Source: Achromobacter aegrifaciens (GTDB taxonomy: Bacteria > Pseudomonadota > Gammaproteobacteria > Burkholderiales > Burkholderiaceae_B). From it: 64,000 bases of DNA. Shown here one piece after another: positions 16,463 to 26,395 of the stretch. Positions within the stretch are counted from its first letter, which is position 1. Each line of letters begins with the position of its first letter. The stretch is from assembly GCF_902859735.1 (NCBI RefSeq), contig NZ_CADIJY010000012.1, positions 62,001-126,000 on the forward strand, read 5' to 3'. The notes under the pieces were generated by a model. That model was not told the origin of the DNA. It saw only the letters and a list, made by a program, of their open reading frames with translations, and did not search any database. A program made the position numbers and the translations under genes.

Positions 16463-18063
16463 TTTGCTTCCTGTATGTAGACCATGGAGGTCCGTTCCAG
16501 CTTGTTGGCGCGCACGACGATGCCGTCGCGGGCGGCCCAGAAAACGACTGGGAAATAGAGGGGCACGATGCCGACGTCGTTGAAGGCGGCTTCGGCGGCC
16601 TGGCGCAGCAGTTGGTTGCGGACGTCCGTGTCGAATTCGGTGGCGGCCCGAGCCAGCAGCCGGTCCACCTCGGGGTTGGAGTAGCGCGCGCGGTTGAACG
16701 CGCCTGTGCCGGCGGCCTTGTCGTAAGTGGCCAGCACGTTGGTCAGTCCGTTGGACGAATCGCTGGTGCTGTTGCCGTAGGAGAAGATGAAGGCGCTGTA
16801 CTGCTGCTTGCTGCTGGCGCCGGCATAGACGTTGTAGGGCTGCGTGACCACGCCGTTGATGCGCAGGCCGGCGCGCGCCATCATCTGCGCCAACGCCTGC
16901 GCCAGGTCGCCGTCGCTGGCGAAGCGGTCGTTGGACGAATGCACGGTCAGGCCGAAACCCTGGGGATAGCCGGCCTCGGCCAGCAGCTTGCGCGCGCCTT
17001 CCAGGTCATAGGCGGGCGGCGCCAGCGTGGGCGAGTAGCCGCCCAGCCCTTGCGGCACCATCTGGCCCGCAGGCACGCCGGCGCCGCTCAGCAGACGGTC
17101 GGTGATGGGCTCGCGCATGAACATCATGGAGATCGCGCGGCGCACCCGCACGTCCTTCAAGGGATTGGCGTCCATGGGCTTGCCCTGGGCGTCGGTGACG
17201 TACGGACTCTTGTCGCGCGCCGAATCCAGCGCCAGGTAGATCAAGCGTGCCGAGGCCGACTGATACAGCGCGTAGCCGGGGCGGCTCTGCAGCTTCTTGG
17301 TGTCGGTGGGCGGTACGCTGTCGATCAGGTCGACCGAACCCGACAGCAGGGCGGCCAGGCGCGCGGCGTCGTTGGAGATGTAGCGGATCACGACGCGGTC
17401 GAAATCCGGCGACTTGCCCCAGTACTGCTCGTTGCGCTCCAGTTCCAGGCTGTCGCCCGGCTGCCAGCGCTTGTACTTGTAAGGGCCAGTGCCGATGGCG
17501 GCCGGGCCGGCATTGAAGTCTTCCGAGCTGCGCCCTTCGGCCGCGCGGCGCGACAGGATGTAGACCAGGCCGATCTGCTCCATCAGGTCGGGGGTGGGCT
17601 GCTTGCTGCGGATGCGCAGCGTCAGCGGGTTCACGATCTCGATGCCGGCGATGGAGCGCACCGCGCCGGTAAAGGGCGCCGGACTGTTCGGCACCTTGGG
17701 CGCGCGCTGCAGCGAGAACACCACGTCGTCGGCCGTGAACGGCGAGCCGTCATGGAAGCGCACGCCGGGGCGTAGCTGGATTTCCCAGAGCGTCGGCTCC
17801 AGCGCCTTCCACGACACCGCCAGGCCTGGGCGGATCTGCATGTTCTCGTCGGTCGATACCAGGCGCTCGAAGATGTTCTCGGCCGCAGCCTGGTTGTTGC
17901 CCGTGCGCGAGAACAGCGGGTCCATGGACGAGGGCTCGCTGGAGTGGCCGATCGTCAGCAAGGGGCGGGCGTACGTGCCCGCGGCGGCCGCCAGCAGCGC
18001 AGCGGCGAGCAGGGCCTGCAGGCCGCTGCGCAACAGGGAGGATTTGAGGCTTGCAGCTTTCAT
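16459..18063 (-). CDS. Peptide ABC transporter substrate-binding protein (family 5)
   Basis: A 534-residue periplasmic binding protein of the DppA/OppA class. The signal peptide covers about residues 1-32 (hydrophobic AALLAAAAG core, cleavage near TYA). The family-5 signature region LTIGHSSEPSSMDPLFSRTG follows, and there is the SLQRAPKVPNSPAPF segment in the second domain. The start codon overlaps the end of the ATPase gene by 4 bases (ATGA). It would bind a peptide or peptide-like compound and hand it to the permeases at 20071-21941. Confidence 0.93.
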   Translation of the reverse strand: MKAASLKSSLLRSGLQALLAAALLAAAAGTYARPLLTIGHSSEPSSMDPLFSRTGNNQAAAENIFERLVSTDENMQIRPGLAVSWKALEPTLWEIQLRPGVRFHDGSPFTADDVVFSLQRAPKVPNSPAPFTGAVRSIAGIEIVNPLTLRIRSKQPTPDLMEQIGLVYILSRRAAEGRSSEDFNAGPAAIGTGPYKYKRWQPGDSLELERNEQYWGKSPDFDRVVIRYISNDAARLAALLSGSVDLIDSVPPTDTKKLQSRPGYALYQSASARLIYLALDSARDKSPYVTDAQGKPMDANPLKDVRVRRAISMMFMREPITDRLLSGAGVPAGQMVPQGLGGYSPTLAPPAYDLEGARKLLAEAGYPQGFGLTVHSSNDRFASDGDLAQALAQMMARAGLRINGVVTQPYNVYAGASSKQQYSAFIFSYGNSTSDSSNGLTNVLATYDKAAGTGAFNRARYSNPEVDRLLARAATEFDTDVRNQLLRQAAEAAFNDVGIVPLYFPVVFWAARDGIVVRANKLERTSMVYIQEAK

Positions 18064-19078
18064 GGACGGATCGTTCCTTGCGCTGGCGCATCCAGCAGGT
18101 GACAGGCGGCGCGGTGGCCATTGCCCTGCTCCAGCAGCATGGGCTGCTCGGTCTTGCAGCGCGCCATGGCATGGGGACAGCGCGGATGGAAATGGCAGCC
18201 TGGCGGAGGATTCAGCGGCGAGGGGATCTCGCCCTTAATGGCGTGAAAGCGCCGCTTGCGGTTGGTCAGCCGCGGGACCTCTTCCAGCAGGGCCTGGGTA
18301 TACGGATGCAGCGGCGTCTTGAAGATCTCGGCGGTGGGGCCGGATTCGACGATGCGGCCGAGGTACATGATGACGGTGCGGCCGCTGATGCGCTGCACCA
18401 CGCCCAGGTCGTGGCTGATGAAGAGATAGGTCAGTCCCAGCGTCTCGCGCAGGTCCATGAAGAGATTCAGGATCTGCGCCTGGATCGAGACGTCGAGCGC
18501 GGCGATGGACTCGTCGCAGATGAGGAAGCGCGGCTTGACCGCCAGCGCGCGACCGATGCCCACGCGTTGGCGCTGGCCGCCGGAGAACTGGTGCGGAAAG
18601 CGGTTGCGGTAATCCGGATTCAGGCCCACTTGCCGCATGACCTCCACCACGTAGTCGTCGTAGTCGGGGCGCGCCACGATGCCGTGGGCGAGCGGGGCTT
18701 CGCCGATGATGTCGCGCACACGCTTGCGCGGATTCAGCGAGGACATCGGGTCCTGGAAGATCATCTGCGTGGACATGCGCTGGGCATGCGCGGCCTGCCC
18801 GGTCAGGGAAGACAGCTCGCCGGCCGGCGTCAGCAGGGTGCCGGAAGTGGGCGGCAGGATGCCGGCCAGCACGCGGCCCAGGGTGGACTTGCCGCAGCCG
18901 GATTCGCCGACCAGGCCCACGACTTCACCTTCATGGATGGACAGGTCCACGCGGTCCACCGCGTTCACCGTGTGCGACGCCACGCGCGCGCCCAGCAGCC
19001 CGGCCAACCTTTCGGCGTAATCGGGGCGCTTCACGAACAGGCGCGATACCTGCTGGGCCTGCATCAGGATGGGCGTGT

Positions 19079-19082
<4 letters not shown>
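18060..19082 (-). CDS. Peptide ABC transporter ATP-binding protein (DppF-like)
   Basis: A 340-residue ATPase with Walker [10 protein letters not shown], signature [14 protein letters not shown], Walker [12 protein letters not shown], switch histidine in FISHDLGVV, and a C-terminal oligopeptide/dipeptide extension with the cysteine-rich [14 protein letters not shown]. The start is taken as TTG 19082: it overlaps the stop of the DppD-like gene as TTGA and has AGGAG 8 bases upstream. An in-frame ATG at 19064 has no ribosome site. Confidence 0.9.
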
Positions 19083-20062
<980 letters not shown>

Positions 20063-20070
20063 GGGGCTTC

Positions 20071-20970
20071 CTATTTCTGCAGGCGGGGGTTGAGCGCTTC
20101 GCGGATGCGATCGCCCACGATGTTCATGGTGAAGACCACCGTCAGCAGCAGGACGCCCGGATAGACGCTGATCCAGTACAGGCCGGCCAGCATCTGCTGG
20201 TAGCCGTTGGCGATCAGCAGACCCAGCGAGGGCTCGGTGACGGGCAGGCCGATGCCAAGGAAGCTGAGCGTGGCCTCCGCCGCGATGGCGTTGGCCGTCT
20301 GGATCATCGCGATCACGATGACGGGCGGCACGCAGTTGGGCAGCAATTGGCTGAAGAGCGCGCGCCGGTGGCTCAGGCCCAGGCAGAGCGCGGCCTCCAT
20401 GTATTCCTTGCGTCGTTCGACCACGGCGGTGGCGCGCACCGCCCGCGCGAAGTAGGCCCACTGCACCACCACCAGGGCGAAGATGACCTTGTCCAGCCCT
20501 TGTCCCAGGATGGCCAGCATCATGAGCGCGACCAGGATGGTGGGAAAGCCTAGCATCAGGTCGACCAGCCGCATGATCAGGGTGTCCACGCGGCCGCCGA
20601 AGTAGGCGGCGGCCAGGCCCAGCACGGTGCCCACCACCATGGCGAACAGGCCGCTGAGCACGCCCACGCCCAGGCTGGTGCGCAGGCCATACATCATGGC
20701 CGACAGCATGTCGCGCCCCTGCGCGTCGGTGCCCAGCCAGTAGGTGTCGCCGTAGACGCCGACGCTGCCGGGCGGCAGGCGGCCGTCCAGGATGGTGATG
20801 GCGGCGAGGTCATAGGGATTCTGCGGCGCGATCCAGCTGGCGAACAGCGCGGCCAGGACCAGCACGCCCAGGATCGCGGCTGCGATGCTGGCGGCGCGGC
20901 TGTCGAGCACGCCGTACAGGGCCTGGCCCAGCGTCGTTTCGCGGTTGAGTTTCATGGCGGTGGTTTTCAT
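20071..20970 (-). CDS. Peptide ABC transporter permease (DppC-like)
   Basis: A 299-residue inner-membrane permease with an N-terminal OppC-type helix (AAILGVLVLAALFASWIAP) and five further membrane segments. The EAA loop is ARAVRATAVVERRKEYMEAA followed by GLSHRRALFSQLLPN, where the ATPases contact it. Start overlaps the DppB-like stop by 4 bases (ATGA). A second possible ATG, five codons further on, makes little difference to the protein. Confidence 0.92.
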   Translation of the reverse strand: MKTTAMKLNRETTLGQALYGVLDSRAASIAAAILGVLVLAALFASWIAPQNPYDLAAITILDGRLPPGSVGVYGDTYWLGTDAQGRDMLSAMMYGLRTSLGVGVLSGLFAMVVGTVLGLAAAYFGGRVDTLIMRLVDLMLGFPTILVALMMLAILGQGLDKVIFALVVVQWAYFARAVRATAVVERRKEYMEAALCLGLSHRRALFSQLLPNCVPPVIVIAMIQTANAIAAEATLSFLGIGLPVTEPSLGLLIANGYQQMLAGLYWISVYPGVLLLTVVFTMNIVGDRIREALNPRLQK

Positions 20971-21941
20971 TCGGCGGCCCCCACGCGGACACGGGGGTCG
21001 AGGACGGAGTAGATGATGTCCACCAGCAGATTGAGCAGGATGAACATGGTCACCACGATAAGCAGATAGGCGACCACGACGGGACGGTCCAGCTTCATGA
21101 TGCTGTCAATGATGAGCTTGCCCACGCCGGGCCACGCAAAGATGGTTTCGGTGACCGTGGCGAACGCGATCATCGAGCCGAACTCCATGCCGACCACCGT
21201 TACGATGGGGATCATGATGTTCTTCAGCACATGCATATAGATCACGCGCGATTCGCGCAGGCCCTTGGCGCGCGCGAATTTCACGTAGTCCAGCGGCATG
21301 GTCTCGCGCACGCCGCTGCGCGTCAGGCGCACGATGAGGGCGATCTTGAAGAGCGCCAGGTTCAGCGCCGGCAGGATCAGGTGGCGGATGCCGTCCCAGG
21401 ACGCCAGGCTGGTCTGGATGCCCAGCACTTCGCCGGTGGGGCCGCGCCCGGTGGATGGCAGCCAGCCCAGCGTCACCGAGAAGATCAGCACCAGCATGAT
21501 GCCCTGCCAGAAATTGGGCAGGGAGAAGCCCAGGATGGAACCGGTCATGATGCCGCGGTCCAGCGCCGAATCCGGCTTCAGGCCAGCGACCAGGCCCAGC
21601 GGCAGGCCGATGGCCAGGGCCAGCAGCAGGGCGACGAAAGCCAGTTCCAGCGTGGCCGGCAGCCGCTGCAGGATGAGCTGGATGGCGGGCTGGTTGTAGA
21701 CGAAGGACGTGCCCAGGTCTCCATGCAGCGCGTTGCCGACGAATTTCAGGTACTGCTGATAGAGCGGCAGGTCCAGGCCCAGCGACGCCACGGCCTGAGC
21801 GATTTCCGCCTGCGAGGCGTCGGCCGGCACCAGGATTTCGATGGGGTCGCCGATGGCATAGACGCCGGCGAACACGATGAGCGAGGTGAGGGCGAGGATC
21901 ACGACGCTCTGGCAAAGCCGGCGGATGATGAACGCGGTCAT
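20967..21941 (-). CDS. Peptide ABC transporter permease (DppB-like)
   Basis: A 324-residue permease with the DppB-type opening MTAFIIRRLCQSVVILALTS and six membrane segments. The EAA loop reads MPLDYVKFARAKGLRESRVI. It is the first gene of the operon that runs to 14582. The 248-base divergent region to the LysR gene holds two dyad sequences that could be operators. Confidence 0.92.
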   Translation of the reverse strand: MTAFIIRRLCQSVVILALTSLIVFAGVYAIGDPIEILVPADASQAEIAQAVASLGLDLPLYQQYLKFVGNALHGDLGTSFVYNQPAIQLILQRLPATLELAFVALLLALAIGLPLGLVAGLKPDSALDRGIMTGSILGFSLPNFWQGIMLVLIFSVTLGWLPSTGRGPTGEVLGIQTSLASWDGIRHLILPALNLALFKIALIVRLTRSGVRETMPLDYVKFARAKGLRESRVIYMHVLKNIMIPIVTVVGMEFGSMIAFATVTETIFAWPGVGKLIIDSIMKLDRPVVVAYLLIVVTMFILLNLLVDIIYSVLDPRVRVGAAE

Positions 21942-22023
21942 GGCGCGGCGCTGCGACAGGACGGGCGTGGGGCTACGGCGCGCATTGGGGCTCCTTGCGA
22001 TTCGGCGCTAATACGGATTGATT

Positions 22024-22050
22024 GCGGATTCGTGTATGGGCAGAATCCGC
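22024..22050. promoter_or_regulatory. Inverted repeat in the LysR/dppB-like divergent region
   Basis: GCGGATTC and GAATCCGC form a perfect 8-bp inverted repeat with an 11-base spacer, 83-109 bases upstream of the DppB-like start. It may be a regulator site or a leader hairpin of the operon. Confidence 0.4.
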
Positions 22051-22126
22051 GGTTGCCGGCATGTTCTAGCCAACGCGGAGCCTTGGCAACCGTATGCTGG
22101 GCCGGCATGCGTCTATGTGAATTTCG

Positions 22127-22136
22127 CCAAATTTGG
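22127..22136. promoter_or_regulatory. Candidate LysR operator CCAAATTTGG
   Basis: A perfect 10-bp palindrome in an AT-rich pocket 53-62 bases upstream of the LysR start, in the divergent promoter region. LysR proteins usually bind such dyads near their own promoter; this is inference from position and symmetry. Confidence 0.4.
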
Positions 22137-22189
22137 TGCTAACCCTAGGTATTGGGCAATGCGTCGCCGCCGGCGCGCCCGCGACAACA

Positions 22190-23113
22190 ATGAATTTCAA
22201 GCAGCTAGAGGCCTTCGTGGCCTTCATGACCACCGGATCGACCATAGAGGCCGCGCAGCGGCTGGGAACGTCCCAGCCGGCGGTCAGCCGCCTGCTCAGC
22301 CAGTTCGAGTCCGATTTGGGGCTGCCGTTGTTCCTGCGACGCAAGGGGCGCCTGCATCCCAGCAGCGAGGCTGACGCCTTGCTGCCGGACGTGCAGAACA
22401 TGATCCTCGATGCCAAGTCGCTGCAGCGGCACGTCAACCAGTTGCGGCTGGGTGGACTGCGACGCACGCTGATGCGCGTGCAGCTGCCTAGTTCGGTTGC
22501 CCAGACGGTGATGCCGGCCGTGGCGGAGTCCTTCCTGAACGACCATCCGGAGGTGGCGCTCGAGGTTCTGGTGGGTACCTACGAAACCAGCGAGGCCGCA
22601 GTGCTGGGCCGCGAGGCCGATCTGGCCCTGGTCCGTTCGCCCACCTTGAATTCCGGGTTGGAGACGGTCGCGCGCCTGAGCACGGACGCCGTGTGCATCG
22701 TGCCGCCCGGGCATGCGCTGCAAGCCCTGCCTGAGGTCGGGCCGGCTGATCTAATCGGAGTGGACATGGTGCTGCTGGGACGCCAGCGCCTGCTGCGCCA
22801 GCAGATCGACCACGTCTTCCGGCAGGGCGGCATGGTGCCGCAAATCCGGGCGGAAGTGCATTCGGTGGAAATGGCCTGCCGGCTGGTGGCGCGGGGCATA
22901 GGCGTGTCCGTGGTCAACGGCCTGTTCGCGCGCCTGTGCCAGGAGACTGGTGTGATCTGCAAGCGGTTTGCGCCGCGCATCGGCTACAGCCTGGGCATGG
23001 TCACGATTGCGGGCGAGCCGCGCAGCCCGCTGGTGCTGGAACTGTCGCGGCGCATCATCGACGAGATGTCGCGGGCCGCAGGCAGCGACGCCTTCGCGCT
23101 TATCGATCCTTGA
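22190..23113 (+). CDS. LysR family transcriptional regulator
   Basis: A 307-residue LysR-type regulator. The N-terminal winged HTH is typical (MNFKQLEAFVAFMTTGST, then TSQPAVSRLLSQFESDLG), followed by an effector-binding domain. ATG 22190 gives the standard family N-terminus although no good ribosome site is visible; a GTG at 22133 would add 19 unusual residues. It is divergent from the peptide-importer operon and probably controls it, with the imported compound or its product as coinducer (inference). Confidence 0.93.
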   Translation: MNFKQLEAFVAFMTTGSTIEAAQRLGTSQPAVSRLLSQFESDLGLPLFLRRKGRLHPSSEADALLPDVQNMILDAKSLQRHVNQLRLGGLRRTLMRVQLPSSVAQTVMPAVAESFLNDHPEVALEVLVGTYETSEAAVLGREADLALVRSPTLNSGLETVARLSTDAVCIVPPGHALQALPEVGPADLIGVDMVLLGRQRLLRQQIDHVFRQGGMVPQIRAEVHSVEMACRLVARGIGVSVVNGLFARLCQETGVICKRFAPRIGYSLGMVTIAGEPRSPLVLELSRRIIDEMSRAAGSDAFALIDP

Positions 23114-23169
23114 CGCGGACGGCTTGCGCCGGAAATGGCGGGTACTCAGGGAATCAGGGGGAAATCAAG

Positions 23170-23191
23170 GGCGCCTGCGCGGGCAGGCGCC
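23170..23191. terminator. Terminator-like hairpin between convergent genes
   Basis: GGCGCCTGC / GCAGGCGCC form a 9-bp stem with a 4-base loop between the stop of the LysR gene and the stop of the small DUF465 gene. No U-tract is present. Confidence 0.5.
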
Positions 23192-23211
23192 GCCCGTGAT
23201 GTTGATGCCTT

Positions 23212-23436
23212 TCAGCTGCCGCCCTGGTCGGCAGCGCGCAGGATGCCGTACAGCTTGTCCTTCAGGTGCAGTTTTTCTTTTTTGAGCACTTCAACCTCGT
23301 TGCCCGACGCCGGCTGGATGCCGGCCTCCATGTTCTTGATTTCCTGGTCCAGGTCATTGTGACGCTGGAACAGCGCGGAGAAATGCGCGTTTTCGGATTT
23401 CAGTTGGGTAATGAGGTGGCGGTATTCAGGGAACAT
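23212..23436 (-). CDS. DUF465 (YdcH-like) small coiled-coil protein
   Basis: A 74-residue protein of the DUF465/YdcH family. Seen: MFPEYRHLITQLKSENAHF at the start, then HNDLDQEIKNME and VEVLKKEKLHLKDKLYGIL, charged heptads that should form one long helical hairpin. The length is standard. AGAGG lies 8 bases before the ATG. An in-frame extension upstream is not protein-like. The family's role is unclear; it is a common stand-alone gene in proteobacteria. Confidence 0.88.
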   Translation of the reverse strand: MFPEYRHLITQLKSENAHFSALFQRHNDLDQEIKNMEAGIQPASGNEVEVLKKEKLHLKDKLYGILRAADQGGS

Positions 23437-23692
23437 AGGGGCCTCTTTAAAGAACCGGTTGATGGGCACTGCGGGAAACCGGGGAACCTGATGATCCATA
23501 AAGCTTTCGATTCCATGACACGCCAACCCCGCGCCGTTGTCAACCATCCGGGTGCTTGCAGTCCGTCCGAGAATTGATGTCGCGCAAGGCGCTGGCAAGG
23601 GCGTTATTCTGTCGTGCCTGATCACGTTTTATTACATGAAGATCCGTCCCCGGCGATAAACTCGCTTCCCCGTGGTCTGCCATAAATTTGAA

Positions 23693-24841
23693 ATGAATCA
23701 GCGCGCGTCCATCCTTCGCCAAGTCTTACAGCTTTTCAAGCAGGACGGGAGGATCCATCCGGGTACGGGCATGATGAGCGGCGTGATCGCGCTGTTCCTG
23801 GCGATCCTGGCGGTCCTGGGCGTCCTGGCGTTCCATTTCCCCGCCTACCTGACCACTCCGGAGCTGCGCAGCTTCTACAACGTGGACGCGATGCGGGCCC
23901 TGCTGTTCACCGCGCTGCTGATTTCGGGCAGCATCGCGCTGGCCAACACCGTGCTGGGCCGCCAGCGCTGGCTGAACATCGCGGCCTTCGTGCTGGTGTG
24001 CGGCGCAGTGGCGGCGGGGGGCAGCAACGTGGTGGTGACCACGTCCAATACGGGCAACCATCCCTATCTGGGGCTGGATTGGTTCATCCTGGATCTGCTG
24101 GCGTCCAGCACGGTTTTCATCATTTTCGAGAAGCTGTTCCCGCTGTATCCGGGCCAGCCGGTGTTCCGCGGCGAATGGCAGGTGGACATGAAGCACTTCC
24201 TGTTCAACCACCTGTCGGTGGGGGCGGTGCTGCTGTGCATCAACTTCTTCGTGCACCGGCTGTTTTCCTGGGCGGCCTACGAACCGCTGCAGCAGGCCAT
24301 CGTGTCGCTGCCTTACCTGGCAGAGCTGTTCGTGGCCGTGCTGGTGGCGGATCTGGTGCAGTACGCGGCGCACCGCGCCTATCACGAGGTGCCGTTCCTG
24401 TGGCGCATCCACGCGGTGCACCACAGTACCCGTACCCTGGATTGGCTGGCCGGTTCGCGCCTGCACATCGTCGAATTGCTGATCACGCGGGTCGCGGTGC
24501 TGGGCGTGCTGTTCGCGCTGGGCTTTTCCAAGCCGGTGCTGGACGCCTACATCATCATCGTCGGCTTCCAGGCGGTGCTGATCCATTCCAACGTGAGGCT
24601 GCCCTGGGGCTGGCTGCGCTACATCATTGTGACGCCGGACTTCCACCATTGGCACCATTCCTCGGATACCGAGGCCATCGACCGCAACTACGCCGCCCAC
24701 TTCTCGTTCATCGATTACGCGTTCGGCACGGCGGTGCGCGGCGTGAGCAAGCGCCTGCCCGAGAACTACGGGATCCTGGATAACGACATGCCAGGCACGT
24801 TCCTGGCGCAGCAGGCCTACCCTTTCGCCCGCAAGAAATGA
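23693..24841 (+). CDS. Sterol desaturase / fatty acid hydroxylase family membrane protein
   Basis: A 382-residue integral membrane di-iron oxygenase. Several hydrophobic segments in the first half are followed by the histidine clusters HRAYH, HAVHH and HHWHH that bind the two irons in this superfamily. It would hydroxylate or desaturate a lipid substrate in the inner membrane. ATG 23693 is used; a GTG seven codons upstream is possible. The N-terminal part (ASILRQVLQLFKQDGRIHPG) is cytoplasmic and basic. No functional partner is adjacent, so the substrate is unknown. Confidence 0.88.
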   Translation: MNQRASILRQVLQLFKQDGRIHPGTGMMSGVIALFLAILAVLGVLAFHFPAYLTTPELRSFYNVDAMRALLFTALLISGSIALANTVLGRQRWLNIAAFVLVCGAVAAGGSNVVVTTSNTGNHPYLGLDWFILDLLASSTVFIIFEKLFPLYPGQPVFRGEWQVDMKHFLFNHLSVGAVLLCINFFVHRLFSWAAYEPLQQAIVSLPYLAELFVAVLVADLVQYAAHRAYHEVPFLWRIHAVHHSTRTLDWLAGSRLHIVELLITRVAVLGVLFALGFSKPVLDAYIIIVGFQAVLIHSNVRLPWGWLRYIIVTPDFHHWHHSSDTEAIDRNYAAHFSFIDYAFGTAVRGVSKRLPENYGILDNDMPGTFLAQQAYPFARKK

Positions 24842-24843
24842 AA

Positions 24844-24870
24844 CGGCGGCGCGCCCGATGCGCGCCGCCG
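24844..24870. terminator. Bidirectional terminator between desaturase and ycaC-like genes
   Basis: An 11-bp perfect stem (24844-24854 with 24860-24870) and 5-base loop lie between two convergent genes. On the minus strand it is followed by TTTCATTTC, a fair U-rich tail. Confidence 0.65.
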
Positions 24871-24920
24871 TGGAAGTCAGAGCCAGCCGGCCATGCGCCC
24901 GGGCGCGGCCGGCGGGGACC

Positions 24921-25547
24921 TTACCTGCTGCCCTTGACGGTGGAGTAGGCCGCCATCAGGTTGCGGTAGTCGGGGATGTGGTTGGAGAACAGCGTCCCCA
25001 GGCCTTCGATGTCGTTGCGCCAGTCGCGGTGCAGTTCGCAGGCCACGCCGAACCAGCTCATCAGCTGTGCGCCGGCCTGTTCCATGCGGCTCCAGGCGGC
25101 ATTGCGGGTCACTTCGTTGAAGGTGCCGGACGCGTCGGTCACGACGAACACGTCAAAGCCTTCCTCCAGGGCCGACAGCGCCGGGAAGGCCACGCAGACC
25201 TCGGTGACGACGCCGGCGATGATCAACTGCTTCTTGCCGGTGGCCTTGACGGCCTTGACGAAGTCTTCGTTGTCCCATGCATTGATGTTGCCCGGGCGGG
25301 CGATGTAGGGCGCCTTGGGGAATTTGTCTTTCAGCTCCTGGACCAGCGGGCCGTTGGGGCCGTCTTCGAAGCTGGTGGTCAGGATGGTGGGCAGCTTGAA
25401 GTATTCGGCCAGGTCGGCCAGCGCCAGGACGTTGTTCTTGAACTGGTCGGGCTGGAAGTCCCGGACCAGGGACAGCAGGCCCACCTGGTGGTCGACCAGC
25501 AGCACCGCGGCCTGGGTCTTGTCGAGTTTCACATAGGGCTTGGTCAT
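24921..25547 (-). CDS. ycaC: YcaC-type isochorismatase-family hydrolase
   Basis: A 208-residue cysteine hydrolase that closely matches my recollection of Escherichia coli YcaC, for example MTKPYVKLDK, LLVDHQVGLLS, RPGNINAWDNEDF and HIPDYRNLM. The nucleophile is the Cys in VVTEVCVAFPALSA. YcaC forms an octamer; its physiological substrate is not established. ATG 25547 follows GGAGTA; an ATG four codons upstream is possible. The gene lies 55 bases after a paralogue in the same direction. Confidence 0.9.
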   Translation of the reverse strand: MTKPYVKLDKTQAAVLLVDHQVGLLSLVRDFQPDQFKNNVLALADLAEYFKLPTILTTSFEDGPNGPLVQELKDKFPKAPYIARPGNINAWDNEDFVKAVKATGKKQLIIAGVVTEVCVAFPALSALEEGFDVFVVTDASGTFNEVTRNAAWSRMEQAGAQLMSWFGVACELHRDWRNDIEGLGTLFSNHIPDYRNLMAAYSTVKGSR

Positions 25548-25602
25548 TGCGTACTCCATGAGGGAATTGCGCGCCCTGCGGCGCGCGGGAAACCGGGCGG
25601 AC

Positions 25603-26280
25603 TCAACGCTGCGAGTCGAGCTGTTCGCCCTTCTTGATGACTTCCTGGGCCCGGTTGTAGCTTTCGATCAGCAACTGATAGGGCGGGAAGATCTTGGTAT
25701 AGACCTCGGCCCACTTGGCCGCGTCTTCGCGGTGCCAGGTCTTTTGCAGTTCCGCCGCGACGGCGCCCGTGTCCATGGGCACGACGCCGGCCTGCACCAC
25801 GCGCGCCAGCGTGATTTCCTGGGCCATCTTGCTGTAGGTGCCCGAGGCGTCGACCACCACGAAGACCTTGTAGCCCTCGGCCACCGCGCTGATGGCGGGG
25901 AACGCCATGCAGACGCTGGTGATGGTGCCGGCAATGATCAGGGTCTTGCGGCCGGTCGCCTTGACCGCGGCAACGAATTCAGGGTTGTCCCAGGCATTGA
26001 TTTCGCCTTTGCGCGCGACATATTTCGCGTGCGGGGCGTTTTCATGGATTTCAGGAATCAGAGGGCCATTGGGGCCCTGCGGCACGGAAGCGGTGGTGAT
26101 GACGGGCAGCTTCGCCAGAGTGGCCATCGAGGCCAGCGCGCCGGCCAGCGAGCGCAGCTCGGTCATCGGCATGTCGGCAACCGTCTGGAACAGGCCGCTC
26201 TGGTGATCGATCAGCAGCATGACGGCATCGTTGGGATCGATGACGGGGCGCTGGCCATTGAAGTTGGCGGGGACGCTCAT
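25603..26280 (-). CDS. Isochorismatase-family hydrolase, YcaC paralogue
   Basis: A 225-residue cysteine hydrolase with the same core as the downstream ycaC gene: [11 protein letters not shown] with the catalytic Asp, [12 protein letters not shown], and the Cys in [14 protein letters not shown]. It diverges in the C-terminus ([17 protein letters not shown]) and in having KGE where ycaC has PGN. CAGGAG lies 6 bases before the ATG. The tandem pair probably arose by an old duplication. The LysR gene directly upstream in the same direction may control both (inference). Confidence 0.88.
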   Translation of the reverse strand: MSVPANFNGQRPVIDPNDAVMLLIDHQSGLFQTVADMPMTELRSLAGALASMATLAKLPVITTASVPQGPNGPLIPEIHENAPHAKYVARKGEINAWDNPEFVAAVKATGRKTLIIAGTITSVCMAFPAISAVAEGYKVFVVVDASGTYSKMAQEITLARVVQAGVVPMDTGAVAAELQKTWHREDAAKWAEVYTKIFPPYQLLIESYNRAQEVIKKGEQLDSQR

Positions 26281-26395
26281 GGTGTGCTCCTGTTGACGTG
26301 GGGCTAACCATGCTAGGAGCAACGCTGGCCGCTGGGTAGGCGGGAGAAATGGGTTTCTGCGTCCCATTCGTCGGACGCTGCGGGCGGCCCCGAAG

